Source: Aureibaculum sp. 2308TA14-22
GTDB taxonomy: Bacteria; Bacteroidota; Bacteroidia; Flavobacteriales; Flavobacteriaceae
Reading direction: 5' to 3'
DNA: 64,000 nt
NCBI RefSeq assembly: GCF_040538665.1
Contig: NZ_JBEWXT010000001.1
Span: 3,374,501-3,438,500 of the forward strand
Positions 7,986 through 16,264 of the stretch are shown piece by piece (the first letter of the stretch is position 1; the number at the start of each line of letters is the position of its first letter). The translations under genes were made by a program, and so were the position numbers. The notes under the pieces were generated by a model, which saw nothing but the letters and a program-made list of their open reading frames with translations, searched no databases and was not told where the DNA came from.

Positions 7986-9065
7986 ATGGAAACAACAGAC
8001 TTTTCAACATGGTTAAAAAAGATGGAATTGAGCCATCCTTTAGTAATTGCCGGTCCATGTAGTGCAGAAACTGAAGAACAAGTGCTAAAAATAGCACATC
8101 AATTAAAAGAAACAGATGCCACAGTTTTTAGAGCAGGTATCTGGAAACCCAGAACAAGGCCTGGAAATTTTGAAGGTAATGGTGTAAAAGCATTACCTTG
8201 GATATCCAAGGTTAAAGAGGAAACAGGAATGTTAACTACTGTTGAGGTTGCCAATGCTGAACATGCCAAATTAGCATTAGAATTTGATATTGATATTATT
8301 TGGATTGGAGCCAGAACTACTGTTAACCCATTTGCGGTTCAAGAGATTGCTGATGCTTTACAGGGTACTGACAAAATTGTGTTGGTAAAAAACCCAATTA
8401 ACCCTGATTTGGCCTTATGGATTGGTGCTATTGAGCGTTTACATGCTATGGGCATTAAAAATTTAGGAGCCATCCATCGTGGTTTCTCATCTTTTAAAAA
8501 GACTAAGTATAGAAACATTCCACAATGGCAAATTCCAATTGATTTAAAAAATAGATTCCCAACATTACCTATTATTTGTGATCCTTCACATATTTGTGGT
8601 GAACGTGACGGTATTTTTGATGTATGCCAGAAGGCTTTAGATTTAAAATTTGAAGGATTAATGATTGAAACGCATTACGATCCTGACAATGCTTGGAGCG
8701 ATGCGAAACAACAAATTACGCCAAACAGATTAAAGCAGATTACTGAAGATCTTAAGGTGCGAAAAGATAGAGTTGTAGAAAAGGACTCGCTAAAAAAATT
8801 AACTGGACTGCGTGAAGAGATTACCTCATTAGACAAACAACTAATTACTTTATTATCAGAAAGAATGGACGTTGTAGAGAATATTGGGAAAGTAAAAAAA
8901 GAGAGTAATGTTGCTATTTTGCAAAGAACCAGATGGCAAGAAGTTATTCAAGGGATGCTAAAAGAAGGAGAACAACACGGATTAAGTGAAGGTTTTGTAG
9001 AAAAAATATTCAAATCTATTCATCAGGAATCAATAGCTCATCAAGAAAAAATTGTGAATAGCTAG
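7986..9065 (+). CDS. Bifunctional DAHP synthase/chorismate mutase
   Basis: A 359-residue fusion. Residues about 1-255 form a type I-beta (KDO8P-synthase-like) DAHP synthase with IAGPCSAE (21-28), KPRTRPGNFEG, GAIHRGFSS and the metal-binding CDPSHICG. It condenses phosphoenolpyruvate with erythrose 4-phosphate at the start of the shikimate pathway. Residues about 264-355 form an AroQ-type chorismate mutase helix bundle (LREEITSLDKQLITLLSERM), converting chorismate to prephenate for the pheA and tyrA products. Such fusions are standard in Bacteroidota and let one polypeptide couple pathway entry to the Phe/Tyr branch point. Last gene of the operon, followed by a strong terminator. Confidence 0.95.
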   Translation: METTDFSTWLKKMELSHPLVIAGPCSAETEEQVLKIAHQLKETDATVFRAGIWKPRTRPGNFEGNGVKALPWISKVKEETGMLTTVEVANAEHAKLALEFDIDIIWIGARTTVNPFAVQEIADALQGTDKIVLVKNPINPDLALWIGAIERLHAMGIKNLGAIHRGFSSFKKTKYRNIPQWQIPIDLKNRFPTLPIICDPSHICGERDGIFDVCQKALDLKFEGLMIETHYDPDNAWSDAKQQITPNRLKQITEDLKVRKDRVVEKDSLKKLTGLREEITSLDKQLITLLSERMDVVENIGKVKKESNVAILQRTRWQEVIQGMLKEGEQHGLSEGFVEKIFKSIHQESIAHQEKIVNS

Positions 9066-9096
9066 TATTCAATTTTTGAAATATAATTAACGGATT

Positions 9097-9135
9097 AAGT
9101 CCTATTTTGTTTTCAAAACAAAGTAGGACTTTTTT
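9097..9135 (+). terminator. Intrinsic terminator of the Phe/Tyr operon
   Basis: A long hairpin pairs AAGTCCTATTTTG (9097-9109) with CAAAGTAGGACTT (9119-9131), one G-T wobble, and ends in a run of T to 9135. It lies 31 bases after the DAHP synthase stop. Confidence 0.88.
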
Positions 9136-9232
9136 AATAGTAGCTCTTTTAGTAATTTCATTCAAAGTTTATGAATCGAAAATTACAAATATCAATCTTT
9201 TCAATGGTACAATTTTTGATAATTCAAAACCT

Positions 9233-10087
9233 ATGAAATTATACATTCCTCTTTTAATACTTCTGCTGTTGTCTTGCAAAAAAAAGAACACCAATAAAAC
9301 CCCTTTGGTTTCAGCTATTTCGATTTCTTTACAAGAAAATCTGATAAATCCTGAAGGGAAAACCCTAAAAACTAGATTCAATCCGCCAAAAGGTTATAAA
9401 AGGTATTCGCTAGGAAAAAACTCATTTGGGTATTTTCTGCAAAACTATCCATTAAAGGAACACGGTAAAAAAGTGCATCTATTTAATGGAAATTTAAAAA
9501 ACCGCCAAGATGTACATATTGCTATTTTAGATATGAGCGTAGGTAAACGCGATTTGCAACAATGTGCTGATGCAGCCATGCGTTTGCGAGCAGATTATTT
9601 ATACGAACAAAAAAAATATGACAGCATCCGTTTCAATTTCACTAACGGATTTGATGCCAAATACAGCAAATGGAGAAACGGACAGCGGATTTCAGTAAAA
9701 GGGAACAAAGTAAGCTGGTATAATGGTAATACCAAAACTGACTCTAGAGCTAATTTTGATAAATATTTAACTATGGTCTTTAGTTATGCAGGTACGCTAT
9801 CATTAGAAAAAGAAATGAAAAAAGTTGCTGTTGAAGAGATGCAGATAGGTGATGTTTTTATACAGGGCGGAAGCCCGGGCCATGCGGTAATTATAGTTGA
9901 TATAGCTAAAAATGATAAGGGAGAAAAAGTATTTTTATTGGCACAAAGCTATATGCCAGCACAGGAAATCCATGTGCTGAAGAATTTTAATAACACCGAT
10001 ATTTCCCCTTGGTACAATGCTAAAAATCTGGAGCAACTAAAGACTCCAGAGTGGAATTTCAGCAAAAATAATTTGAGGAGGTTTTAA
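9233..10087 (+). CDS. DUF4846-family lipoprotein
   Basis: The chosen ATG at 9233 gives 284 residues starting with the lipoprotein signal MKLYIPLLILLLLSC (lipidated Cys15). The open frame extends upstream to 9107, but that extension overlaps the preceding terminator and is not credible. The body has the DUF4846 pattern: NSFGYFLQNYPLK, LDMSVGKRDLQQCADAAMRLRAEY-like segment, VKGNKVSWY, GDVFIQGGSPGHAVIIVD and LLAQSYMPAQEIH. The GSPGHAVI and LAQSYMPAQ segments look like active-site loops of a hydrolase or peptidase fold, but no function is established to my knowledge. Expected in the outer or inner membrane leaflet facing the periplasm. Confidence 0.85.
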   Translation: MKLYIPLLILLLLSCKKKNTNKTPLVSAISISLQENLINPEGKTLKTRFNPPKGYKRYSLGKNSFGYFLQNYPLKEHGKKVHLFNGNLKNRQDVHIAILDMSVGKRDLQQCADAAMRLRADYLYEQKKYDSIRFNFTNGFDAKYSKWRNGQRISVKGNKVSWYNGNTKTDSRANFDKYLTMVFSYAGTLSLEKEMKKVAVEEMQIGDVFIQGGSPGHAVIIVDIAKNDKGEKVFLLAQSYMPAQEIHVLKNFNNTDISPWYNAKNLEQLKTPEWNFSKNNLRRF

Positions 10088-10114
10088 CCGCTACAAAAAT
10101 TTATTTTCCTTTCA

Positions 10115-10143
10115 GGCAACTATTTCTAAATTCAATACGTCTA
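10115..10143 (+). promoter_or_regulatory. ECF sigma-type promoter, probable autoregulation
   Basis: GGCAAC (10115-10120) and CGTCTA (10138-10143), 17 bases apart, resemble the GGAAC / CGTC elements used by ECF sigma factors and not the TAnnTTTG housekeeping consensus. It lies just before an ECF sigma gene; the predicted start is about 15 bases upstream of its TTG codon. Confidence 0.65.
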
Positions 10144-10164
10144 TATTTATAGAAAACAAAATCA

Positions 10165-10728
10165 TTGAAGATTATTCCATTTTATACCAACGAAAAGCAA
10201 TTGATTACAAAGGCTGCCTCATCAGATAGGCAAGCACAACAAGCTTTGTATGAAAAGTACGCACCTAAAATGTTGAGTATTTGCAGGCAATATATTAAAG
10301 ATATGCACTTTGCGGAAGATGTTATGATTAATGGATTTGTAAAAGTTTTTAAGCATTTAAGTTCTTTTAGACATGAAGGTAGTTTTGAAGGTTGGGTACG
10401 AAAAATAATGATTAGAGAATCGATATCCTATCTAAGAAAACAACAATTTGTGGTTTACGATGATGACGTTTTTGAACGGAATAATGAATTAAATATATCA
10501 CAATCTTCTGAACTAGATGTTGCTCACATACAACTGTTAATTGATGCCCTACCTACTGGATATAAAGCTGTTTTTATACTTTATACAGTTGAAGGATACA
10601 AGCATCAAGAAATTGCTAAAATGCTTGATATTACAGAAAGCACATCAAAATCGCAATTGTTTAGAGCACGAAAAATGCTTCAAGAAAAATTAAAGCAACA
10701 GAAAATTATAGGCTATGGCACCAAATAA
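10165..10728 (+). CDS. ECF-family RNA polymerase sigma factor
   Basis: A 187-residue extracytoplasmic-function sigma factor. Region 2 (about 24-90) includes YEKYAPKMLSICRQY and FEGWVRKIMIRESISYLRK; region 4 (about 120-177) has the helix-turn-helix EGYKHQEIAKMLDITESTSKSQLFRARKML-type sequence. The start is TTG at 10165: there is a TAG at 10150 in frame and no ATG between, and the resulting N-terminus MKIIPFY resembles flavobacterial relatives. Its stop overlaps the next gene by 14 bases, the usual arrangement with a cognate anti-sigma factor. The promoter just upstream carries ECF-like boxes, so it probably activates itself. Confidence 0.92.
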   Translation: MKIIPFYTNEKQLITKAASSDRQAQQALYEKYAPKMLSICRQYIKDMHFAEDVMINGFVKVFKHLSSFRHEGSFEGWVRKIMIRESISYLRKQQFVVYDDDVFERNNELNISQSSELDVAHIQLLIDALPTGYKAVFILYTVEGYKHQEIAKMLDITESTSKSQLFRARKMLQEKLKQQKIIGYGTK

Positions 10729-11476
10729 ATTTGAACAACATATAAAAGATGCACTAGAGAAGCGGGAAATTAAACCTAATCTCACTGCTTGGGATAAAAT
10801 TTCCGAAAAACTGGATACACCGCAAAAATCTAAAAAAAACAACTATTTATGGTTAGGAATTGCCGCTTGTTTTGCGGGACTGCTTATTATTTCTACAATT
10901 TACTTCAATTATGATAAAACTGATACTAATGCTACTGATACTATTGTTGACACTAATAAAGATAGTACAGAAATAAAAAATGACGAGGCTACTCCATTGC
11001 TAGAAAATATAGAGGAGGTACAAATTGTTAATACAACTAGAGATAAACAAGAAAAAATAGAAGTATCGGATAAGCCCGCACAAATAAAGCCTGAAAAATT
11101 AAACAATTACCCTCAAAAAGATGAAATTATAGAAGTTGCTACGGTTATTCCGAAATTGGAGGTAGAGTTGCAAAAAGAGAAGGTCAGTACGGAAAAAATA
11201 ATCCAACAAAAAATTGCTGAGGTAATTGCCAAAGTAAATAAACTAGAACAAAATGATGAAGATGTAACAGATTCAGAGGTTGATTCATTAATTATAAAAG
11301 CTCAACAAGAACTATTGCAAAATAAAATATTCCGTCAAAACCAATCAATTGATGCTCTTACTTTACTTTACGAAGTGGAAGACGAATTAAATAAACCACT
11401 AAAAGATCAACTTTTCGACTTACTTAAAAAAGGAATATTTGAAACCAAAAATGCTATTGCCGCTAAAGACAATTAA
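10715..11476 (+). CDS. Putative membrane-anchored anti-sigma factor
   Basis: A 253-residue protein with a short cytoplasmic N-terminus (FEQHIKDALEKREIKPNLTAWDKISEKL), one membrane segment (about 44-66, WLGIAACFAGLLIISTIYF), and a long charged periplasmic region rich in Glu, Lys and Thr with predicted coiled-coil stretches. It overlaps the ECF sigma gene by 14 bases, implying translational coupling. No zinc-finger HxxxCxxC motif is visible, so it is not a classical ZAS anti-sigma. The function is inferred from topology and position; the family is known in Bacteroidota only as hypothetical proteins next to sigma factors. Confidence 0.65.
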   Translation: MAPNKFEQHIKDALEKREIKPNLTAWDKISEKLDTPQKSKKNNYLWLGIAACFAGLLIISTIYFNYDKTDTNATDTIVDTNKDSTEIKNDEATPLLENIEEVQIVNTTRDKQEKIEVSDKPAQIKPEKLNNYPQKDEIIEVATVIPKLEVELQKEKVSTEKIIQQKIAEVIAKVNKLEQNDEDVTDSEVDSLIIKAQQELLQNKIFRQNQSIDALTLLYEVEDELNKPLKDQLFDLLKKGIFETKNAIAAKDN

Positions 11477-11553
11477 GCCTCAAATATTTTATTAATCATT
11501 AAAAAATACCTATTCGCCACAAAAGGTGGTTATAACAAATAAATCAATTTATT

Positions 11554-12636
11554 ATGAAAATTATGATACATGTATTAGTAGCTCTTATCTTATTGAGCGT
11601 ACAAAGTTTAACTGCTCAAGAAGATTATCAAAAAACTAAAATAGAAGCCTTAAAAGAGCAGAAAGAGCAAGTGATTTTACAAGAAAAAGAGGCATTGAAA
11701 ATAGAAGTTAAGGCTATCAATAATAAGTTAGAAAAAAAAGAAATAACTGAAGATGAAGCTCAAAGTTTAAAAGAAGAAGTTGCTAAAAAAAGAGCCCTTA
11801 ATATTGAAAACAGGATAGCTATTATTGACAATAAAATTGCTCTATTAGAAAGAAATGCTGGTAAAGTATTAGTGTTAAGTAAAAGAGATTCTTTACCTCC
11901 TGTAAGCGTAGAAATTGGTATTGGAGCAAAAAGCAGAGATAATGATTATGTCTTTGGAATGTTAGTACAAGACAAAAGACCTAAAAAAATAAAATATGAT
12001 CGTAGAACAAACTCAGACCTGATAATCGCTTTTGGCTTAAATAACGCTTTAATTGATAATCAGTCCTTGGATGAATCTCCATACAAAATAGGTGGAAGCC
12101 GTTTTTTTGAAATAGGATGGCAATGGCGGACAAGAGTATTTCAGAACACCAATTTTTTAAGATTTAATTACGGAGTTTCCTTTCAATTTAATGGTTTAAA
12201 ACCTAAAGACAATAACTATTTTGTAGTAGAAAATGGTCAAACTGAATTACAAGAATTTCAGTATGATTTAAAAAAGGCTAAACTACGAATGGATAATTTG
12301 GTTTTCCCTGTTCATTTTGAAATAGGTTCTTCAAAAATTAGAAAAACAGAGCAAAGCATTAGGTATTACACGCACAATAGATTCAAGTTTGGTTTTGGTG
12401 GTTATGCAGGGTTTAATTTAGGTACACGACAAAAACTGAAGTATACTGTGGATGGTAATAAGGTAAAAGACAAAATAAAAAGAGAGTACAATACTCCTAA
12501 TTTTGTTTATGGATTAAGTACATATGCTGGTTTTGGAGATACTATGCTCTATTTGAAATATGATTTAAACCCAATTTTTAAAGATGCTTTAGTAGAGCAG
12601 CATAACATATCATTAGGACTTCGTTTTCATTTATAG
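11554..12636 (+). CDS. Outer-membrane beta-barrel protein with coiled-coil N-terminus
   Basis: A 360-residue secreted protein: signal peptide 1-21 ending LTAQ, then a highly charged helical region (about 22-110) of Glu/Lys heptad-like sequence, then a region alternating aromatic and glycine-rich strands and ending LGLRFHL, like an outer-membrane barrel terminus. It is the third gene after the ECF sigma/anti-sigma pair (77-base gap) and is followed by a terminator, so it is probably a member or direct target of that regulon. A role as envelope-stress sensor or structural partner is speculative. No domain family was recognised. Confidence 0.6.
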   Translation: MKIMIHVLVALILLSVQSLTAQEDYQKTKIEALKEQKEQVILQEKEALKIEVKAINNKLEKKEITEDEAQSLKEEVAKKRALNIENRIAIIDNKIALLERNAGKVLVLSKRDSLPPVSVEIGIGAKSRDNDYVFGMLVQDKRPKKIKYDRRTNSDLIIAFGLNNALIDNQSLDESPYKIGGSRFFEIGWQWRTRVFQNTNFLRFNYGVSFQFNGLKPKDNNYFVVENGQTELQEFQYDLKKAKLRMDNLVFPVHFEIGSSKIRKTEQSIRYYTHNRFKFGFGGYAGFNLGTRQKLKYTVDGNKVKDKIKREYNTPNFVYGLSTYAGFGDTMLYLKYDLNPIFKDALVEQHNISLGLRFHL

Positions 12637-12651
12637 AATTAATTTGAAATT

Positions 12652-12679
12652 AAAAAACCTCCAATAAGGAGGTTTTTTT
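12652..12679. terminator. Bidirectional terminator
   Basis: AAAAAACCTCC (12652-12662) and GGAGGTTTTTT (12668-12678) pair across an AATAA loop. T-runs leave the stem on both strands, so it can serve both convergent neighbours (11554-12636 and 12700-13185). Confidence 0.88.
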
Positions 12680-12699
12680 ACTTTTTATGTTGCGATATT

Positions 12700-13185
12700 T
12701 TAGTCCTCAGCAGGAATACGCAATACTTGACCTGGATAAATTTTATCAGGATGCGTTAACATTGGTTTGTTAGCTTCAAATATTACAGGGTACTTCATAG
12801 CGTTTCCGTAATACGTTTTTGCTATTTTACTCAAAGAATCACCACTAACTACAGTATGAAACTGAGCTTCAGGTTCTTGAACTGCAGTTGTCATTCTATC
12901 GTCAACACTTGCAATACCTTCTGTGTTACCAACAACTAATACTACTTTTTCTCGCGTAGCTTGATTTTCAGCTTCACCATAAATTGTCGCTAAATCACCA
13001 TCAACAGTAATGTCTAAGTCAGTTACTCCAAAGCCTAAAGCTTCAACAGCATTAACAAGTTTGCCCGCTTTTGCCCGACCAAGTTCAGCAGCTTTTGCTG
13101 CATCTTCAGCGGCTTCTTCTTCGGTAGTTTTACCAATGCCAAAAATTTTTGCACCAGCGTTTTTAATAAATGAAAATAATCCCAT
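12700..13185 (-). CDS. BON and LysM domain protein, Kbp-like
   Basis: A 161-residue protein with the architecture of E. coli Kbp (YgaU): a short helical N-terminus (MGLFSFIKNAGAKIFG), a BON domain (about 38-100, VEALGFGVTDLDITVDGDLATIYGEA-type) and a C-terminal LysM domain (about 108-157, HTVVSGDSLSKIAKTYYGNAMKYPVIF). No signal peptide is present, so it is cytoplasmic. Kbp binds potassium, and a similar ion-sensing role is the best guess; the LysM domain need not bind peptidoglycan. Monocistronic, ending at a shared bidirectional terminator. Confidence 0.88.
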   Translation of the reverse strand: MGLFSFIKNAGAKIFGIGKTTEEEAAEDAAKAAELGRAKAGKLVNAVEALGFGVTDLDITVDGDLATIYGEAENQATREKVVLVVGNTEGIASVDDRMTTAVQEPEAQFHTVVSGDSLSKIAKTYYGNAMKYPVIFEANKPMLTHPDKIYPGQVLRIPAED

Positions 13186-13292
13186 AATTTAATTTTGTTT
13201 TAATCGATTAATAATTTGTATTCAGTGCGTCAATATACAATATTTTTAAAAATTGTATTGGTTTTTGGAATTAAAAATTCTGTGGAAAATTG

Positions 13293-13300
13293 TATTTTTG
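13293..13300 (+). promoter_or_regulatory. -7 promoter box for upp
   Basis: TATTTTTG matches TAnnTTTG exactly, 15 bases before the upp ATG. The nearest upstream TTTG (13264-13267) is 25 bases away, longer than usual. Confidence 0.5.
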
Positions 13301-13315
13301 TATAAAGTAATTTTT

Positions 13316-13969
13316 ATGATAATTCACAACCTTGAAGAGAGTAACTCCATTTTAAATCAATTTATAGCAGAGATAAGAGATACTACTATTCAAAAGGATT
13401 CTATGAGATTTAGAAGAAATATTGAACGAATTGGGGAGGTTTTATCATATGAATTGAGCAAAACACTAGACTTTCAGACTAAAAACGTACAGACCCCATT
13501 AGGTGTGAAAGAGGCTGCTGTATTGCAAGATAAATTGGTGTTGTGTTCAATATTACGAGCTGGTTTTCCACTGCATCAAGGCCTGTTAAATTATTTTGAT
13601 AATGCAGAAAATGCTTTTGTTTCTGCTTACAGACACCATCCAGATGGTAGCGATGATTTTCAAGTTATTGTAAATTATTTAGCTTCTCCATCTATTGAAA
13701 ATAAAACTTTATTATTGGCGGACCCCATGTTGGCCACGGGTAAAACATTAGAAAATGTGCTAAAAGCTCTCAAAAATCATGGCGTACCTAAACAGATTCA
13801 TATAGTTTCAGTAATAGGCTCTATAGAGGGTGTAAATTATATTAAAAAGGTTTTTCCTGAAAACTCACATTTGTGGATTGCCGCAATTGATGATGAGTTG
13901 AACTCTAAGGGTTATATTTTACCAGGTCTGGGTGATGCCGGAGACCTTTCCTATGGAGAAAAATTATAA
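13316..13969 (+). CDS. upp: Uracil phosphoribosyltransferase
   Basis: Salvages uracil to UMP using PRPP. The ATG at 13316 gives a 217-residue protein starting MIIHNLEESN; the open frame reaches 21 codons further upstream, but that part covers the -7 box and is Phe/Leu/Ile-rich without family similarity. The PRPP loop is LLADPMLATGKTL, the flexible region is present (CSILRAGFPLHQG), and the C-terminal uracil-binding stretch is YILPGLGDAGDLSYG. The family normally has GG after DPMLAT; Gly-Lys here is a small deviation. Its last 6 bases overlap the convergent DUF6427 gene. Confidence 0.94.
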   Translation: MIIHNLEESNSILNQFIAEIRDTTIQKDSMRFRRNIERIGEVLSYELSKTLDFQTKNVQTPLGVKEAAVLQDKLVLCSILRAGFPLHQGLLNYFDNAENAFVSAYRHHPDGSDDFQVIVNYLASPSIENKTLLLADPMLATGKTLENVLKALKNHGVPKQIHIVSVIGSIEGVNYIKKVFPENSHLWIAAIDDELNSKGYILPGLGDAGDLSYGEKL

Positions 13970-14881
13970 GAAATATCCTATAATTGCTATTATTGAAAAT
14001 AAATACAAAAACACCTCTTTAAACCATTTTTCTTTAATAATTTGTAGATAATTTGTAAAAATTATTGCCAAAGGAAAAAATAGATATAAAAACTCTGAAC
14101 CATCCTTTATTGGTGATAGCACTACAATTAAAATACTTAGAATTAAGTGAGCCATTAGAACATACCAAGAGTTTTTAAGTTCACTTTTAAAGGTTATAAT
14201 TTTAATTGTAGTTGGTATTAGTACCCAAATTAAAAAACCTAGCAATAGGGCTAAAGGTATTAATAGTTGTGGTGAATTATAATTGGTATATAAAAAGCTA
14301 TACGTAAAATCTAAGTTAAAATTTTCAAACCCATCAATTAAAATTAAGTAGGTGCCATAAATAATAAAAGGCGTAATAAGTCCCACTAAAGGTATTATTA
14401 CATTTCTTACAGTACGTTTATTAAAATTAACAATTGCTATATAAGGTAAAATTATGTAAAATATACACCAAGGATATATTAAAGTTGCAATGCCAATGTA
14501 AAAAGAGCTATCAAACAATTTTTCTTTGGGGTTCTTAATCGTTCTTAAGCTGTAAATTCTTCTAAAAGCTAATAACAAAATAAAATGAGATATTATTAAA
14601 GTATAATCAGTAGTCACTTTTGGAAACATAGCAATAAGGACTACCATTAAAAACAAATCGAAAGCATTGTCTTTTATTAAACCATTTTTCTTGGTAATAA
14701 ACTGAACTAAAAAAAGAGTCAGTAAGAGCAATACTAGAATACCCAATCTTTCAAAAAAAAATAAAAGAGTAAAATCAACGGTTGGTAATGAAAAAGTAGT
14801 CACTAAAATTACCAACAATAACAAAATAAAAATAGAAAAAGTAGTTATTGGTGTTGATTTATTAAAAAAATTGGCAATCAT
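13964..14881 (-). CDS. DUF6427-family multi-span membrane protein
   Basis: A 305-residue, very hydrophobic protein with about nine or ten predicted membrane spans and short loops. The opening MIANFFNKSTPIT and the RRIYSLRTIKNPKEKLFDSSF loop fit the flavobacterial DUF6427 family, often found near upp. Function unknown. Its start lies 42 bases from the divergent DUF6341 gene, and its end overlaps upp by 6 bases on the other strand. The family name is from memory of its typical N-terminus and neighbours. Confidence 0.75.
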   Translation of the reverse strand: MIANFFNKSTPITTFSIFILLLLVILVTTFSLPTVDFTLLFFFERLGILVLLLLTLFLVQFITKKNGLIKDNAFDLFLMVVLIAMFPKVTTDYTLIISHFILLLAFRRIYSLRTIKNPKEKLFDSSFYIGIATLIYPWCIFYIILPYIAIVNFNKRTVRNVIIPLVGLITPFIIYGTYLILIDGFENFNLDFTYSFLYTNYNSPQLLIPLALLLGFLIWVLIPTTIKIITFKSELKNSWYVLMAHLILSILIVVLSPIKDGSEFLYLFFPLAIIFTNYLQIIKEKWFKEVFLYLFSIIAIIGYFL

Positions 14882-14902
14882 TGGTAATTATTCATATTTT
14901 TG
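14871..14902 (+). promoter_or_regulatory. Promoter of the DUF6341 gene and trmB
   Basis: TTG at 14871-14873, a 21-base spacer, then TATTTTTG (14895-14902), an exact TAnnTTTG. The expected start is near 14908, about 15 bases before the ATG. The -33 element lies inside the start of the divergent DUF6427 gene. Confidence 0.65.
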
Positions 14903-14923
14903 CCCTGTAAATATACTTAAGTT

Positions 14924-15121
14924 ATGATTGCAAACAATATTTTTAGAGCTTTAGGCGATTTTTTCACTAATGTTTTATTTGTTCCTTATGATTTTTTCAG
15001 ATCTATAGATGGTTGGTGGGCATCTAATATATTTAATACTATAGTTGTACTTATAAGTTTTATTGCAACTTTTTATTGGTTGGGTAAAATGGTTAAGCAT
15101 CAAAGAGAAAATAGTCTTTAA
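14924..15121 (+). CDS. DUF6341-family small membrane protein
   Basis: A 65-residue protein with one clear membrane span (NTIVVLISFIATFYWLGKM, about 37-55) and an amphipathic N-terminal half with FVPYDFFRSIDGWW. Length, the FxPYDxxR-like motif and position next to upp and DUF6427 suit the flavobacterial DUF6341 family. Function unknown. The consensus promoter upstream and a 12-base gap to trmB suggest co-transcription with it. Confidence 0.75.
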   Translation: MIANNIFRALGDFFTNVLFVPYDFFRSIDGWWASNIFNTIVVLISFIATFYWLGKMVKHQRENSL

Positions 15122-15133
15122 CAAAAACATGTT

Positions 15134-15805
15134 TTGGGCAGCAAAAATAAATTAAAACGCTTTCGCGAGAATGAAACGTTTGCAAATGTATTACAGCCCA
15201 CTAGAAAAGAAATTTTTGATGGCTTTCATCTAAAATCTAAATGGCACACTTTTTTTAAAAACACCAATCCTATTATTTTGGAACTTGGTTGTGGTAAAGG
15301 AGAATATACAGTTGCTCTAGCCAAGCAAAATCCACAAATAAATTACATAGGCATTGATATAAAAGGTGCACGTTTTTGGCGTGGAGCTAAAACGGCATTA
15401 GAAGATAACCTTACTAATGTAGCTTTTATGCGTACTCAAATTGAGTTGATAGATTTGTGTTTTGGAATTGATGAAATTAGTGAAATTTGGATAACCTTTC
15501 CTGATCCTCAAATTAAGTTTAAACGGATGAAACATCGTTTAACAAATCCAGATTTTTTAAAAAAATACCAACAGATACTTAAAGACAAGGGTGTGGTTCA
15601 CCTAAAAACAGATAGCGAATTTTTGCACGGATACACATTGGGATTATTACAAGAAGGGAACCATGAGGTTTTATATGCCCATCATAATATCTATAATAAT
15701 CCGCACAGTCCGCTAGAAGTTACTCAGGTTCAAACCTTTTATGAAAAACAATTTTTAGAACAAGAAAAAGCTATTACTTACATTAAATTTAGTACATGCT
15801 ATTAA
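15134..15805 (+). CDS. trmB: tRNA (guanine-N7-)-methyltransferase
   Basis: Methylates N7 of G46 in tRNA using S-adenosylmethionine. The 223-residue product begins at TTG 15134 (MGSKNKLKRF, matching the family N-terminus in flavobacteria); the ATG at 15129 is out of frame. The SAM-binding motif is LELGCGKGEYT, and WITFPDPQIKFKRMKHRLTN corresponds to the conserved FPDPWxKxRHxKRRL region that contacts substrate, here slightly diverged. Follows the small DUF6341 gene by 12 bases. Confidence 0.94.
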   Translation: MGSKNKLKRFRENETFANVLQPTRKEIFDGFHLKSKWHTFFKNTNPIILELGCGKGEYTVALAKQNPQINYIGIDIKGARFWRGAKTALEDNLTNVAFMRTQIELIDLCFGIDEISEIWITFPDPQIKFKRMKHRLTNPDFLKKYQQILKDKGVVHLKTDSEFLHGYTLGLLQEGNHEVLYAHHNIYNNPHSPLEVTQVQTFYEKQFLEQEKAITYIKFSTCY

Positions 15806-15837
15806 AATATTTTTTAAATTAGTATTTTGTCTACCAT

Positions 15838-16158
15838 ATGTCTGAAGATAATTTTTTTGAAAGAGTATACAAAGTTGCCAGAAAGATTCCTTACGGTAGA
15901 GTTACTTCATACGGAGCTATAGCCAAACATTTAGGAGCTGCAAAATCTGCAAGAATGGTAGGATGGGCAATGAATGCGAGTGGCCTTGATGATACCATTC
16001 CGGCACATAGAGTAGTAAATAGAAATGGGGTACTAACAGGTAAGCACCATTTTAATGGAATTAATCTAATGCAGCAGTTATTAGAAAATGAGGGGATTAA
16101 AGTTAAAGACGCTAAAATTTTGAATTTTGAGTCGGTTTTCTGGAATCCAAAAGATTAA
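15838..16158 (+). CDS. Alkyltransferase-like protein (MGMT-fold, no catalytic Cys)
   Basis: A 106-residue MGMT-fold DNA-binding domain. Conserved features are the Tyr in TSYGAIAK (Tyr25) and the arginine-finger region SARMVGWAM (Arg39). The active-site PCHRV of true O6-alkylguanine transferases reads PAHRV, with Ala56 in place of the acceptor Cys. It should therefore bind and flag O6-alkylguanine, as Atl proteins do for nucleotide excision repair, without transferring the alkyl group. Ala at this position is known in the Atl subfamily. Located 32 bases after trmB on the same strand. Confidence 0.9.
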   Translation: MSEDNFFERVYKVARKIPYGRVTSYGAIAKHLGAAKSARMVGWAMNASGLDDTIPAHRVVNRNGVLTGKHHFNGINLMQQLLENEGIKVKDAKILNFESVFWNPKD

Positions 16159-16264
16159 TTGTTAAAAAACAAGCAATATTTTTAATAAAATTAAGTTTTA
16201 ATAGTGTTTTTAAATAAAAGCATTGCATTATTTTTACTAAATTGCGACCCAAAAGGGAGAGTAC

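Noticed and set aside
9107-9232. N-terminal extension of the DUF4846 gene
   Set aside because: It starts inside a strong terminator, and the lipoprotein signal begins exactly at the internal ATG 9233.
13253-13315. 21-codon extension of upp
   Set aside because: Covers the -7 box and has no similarity to the family; the ATG at 13316 gives the normal length.
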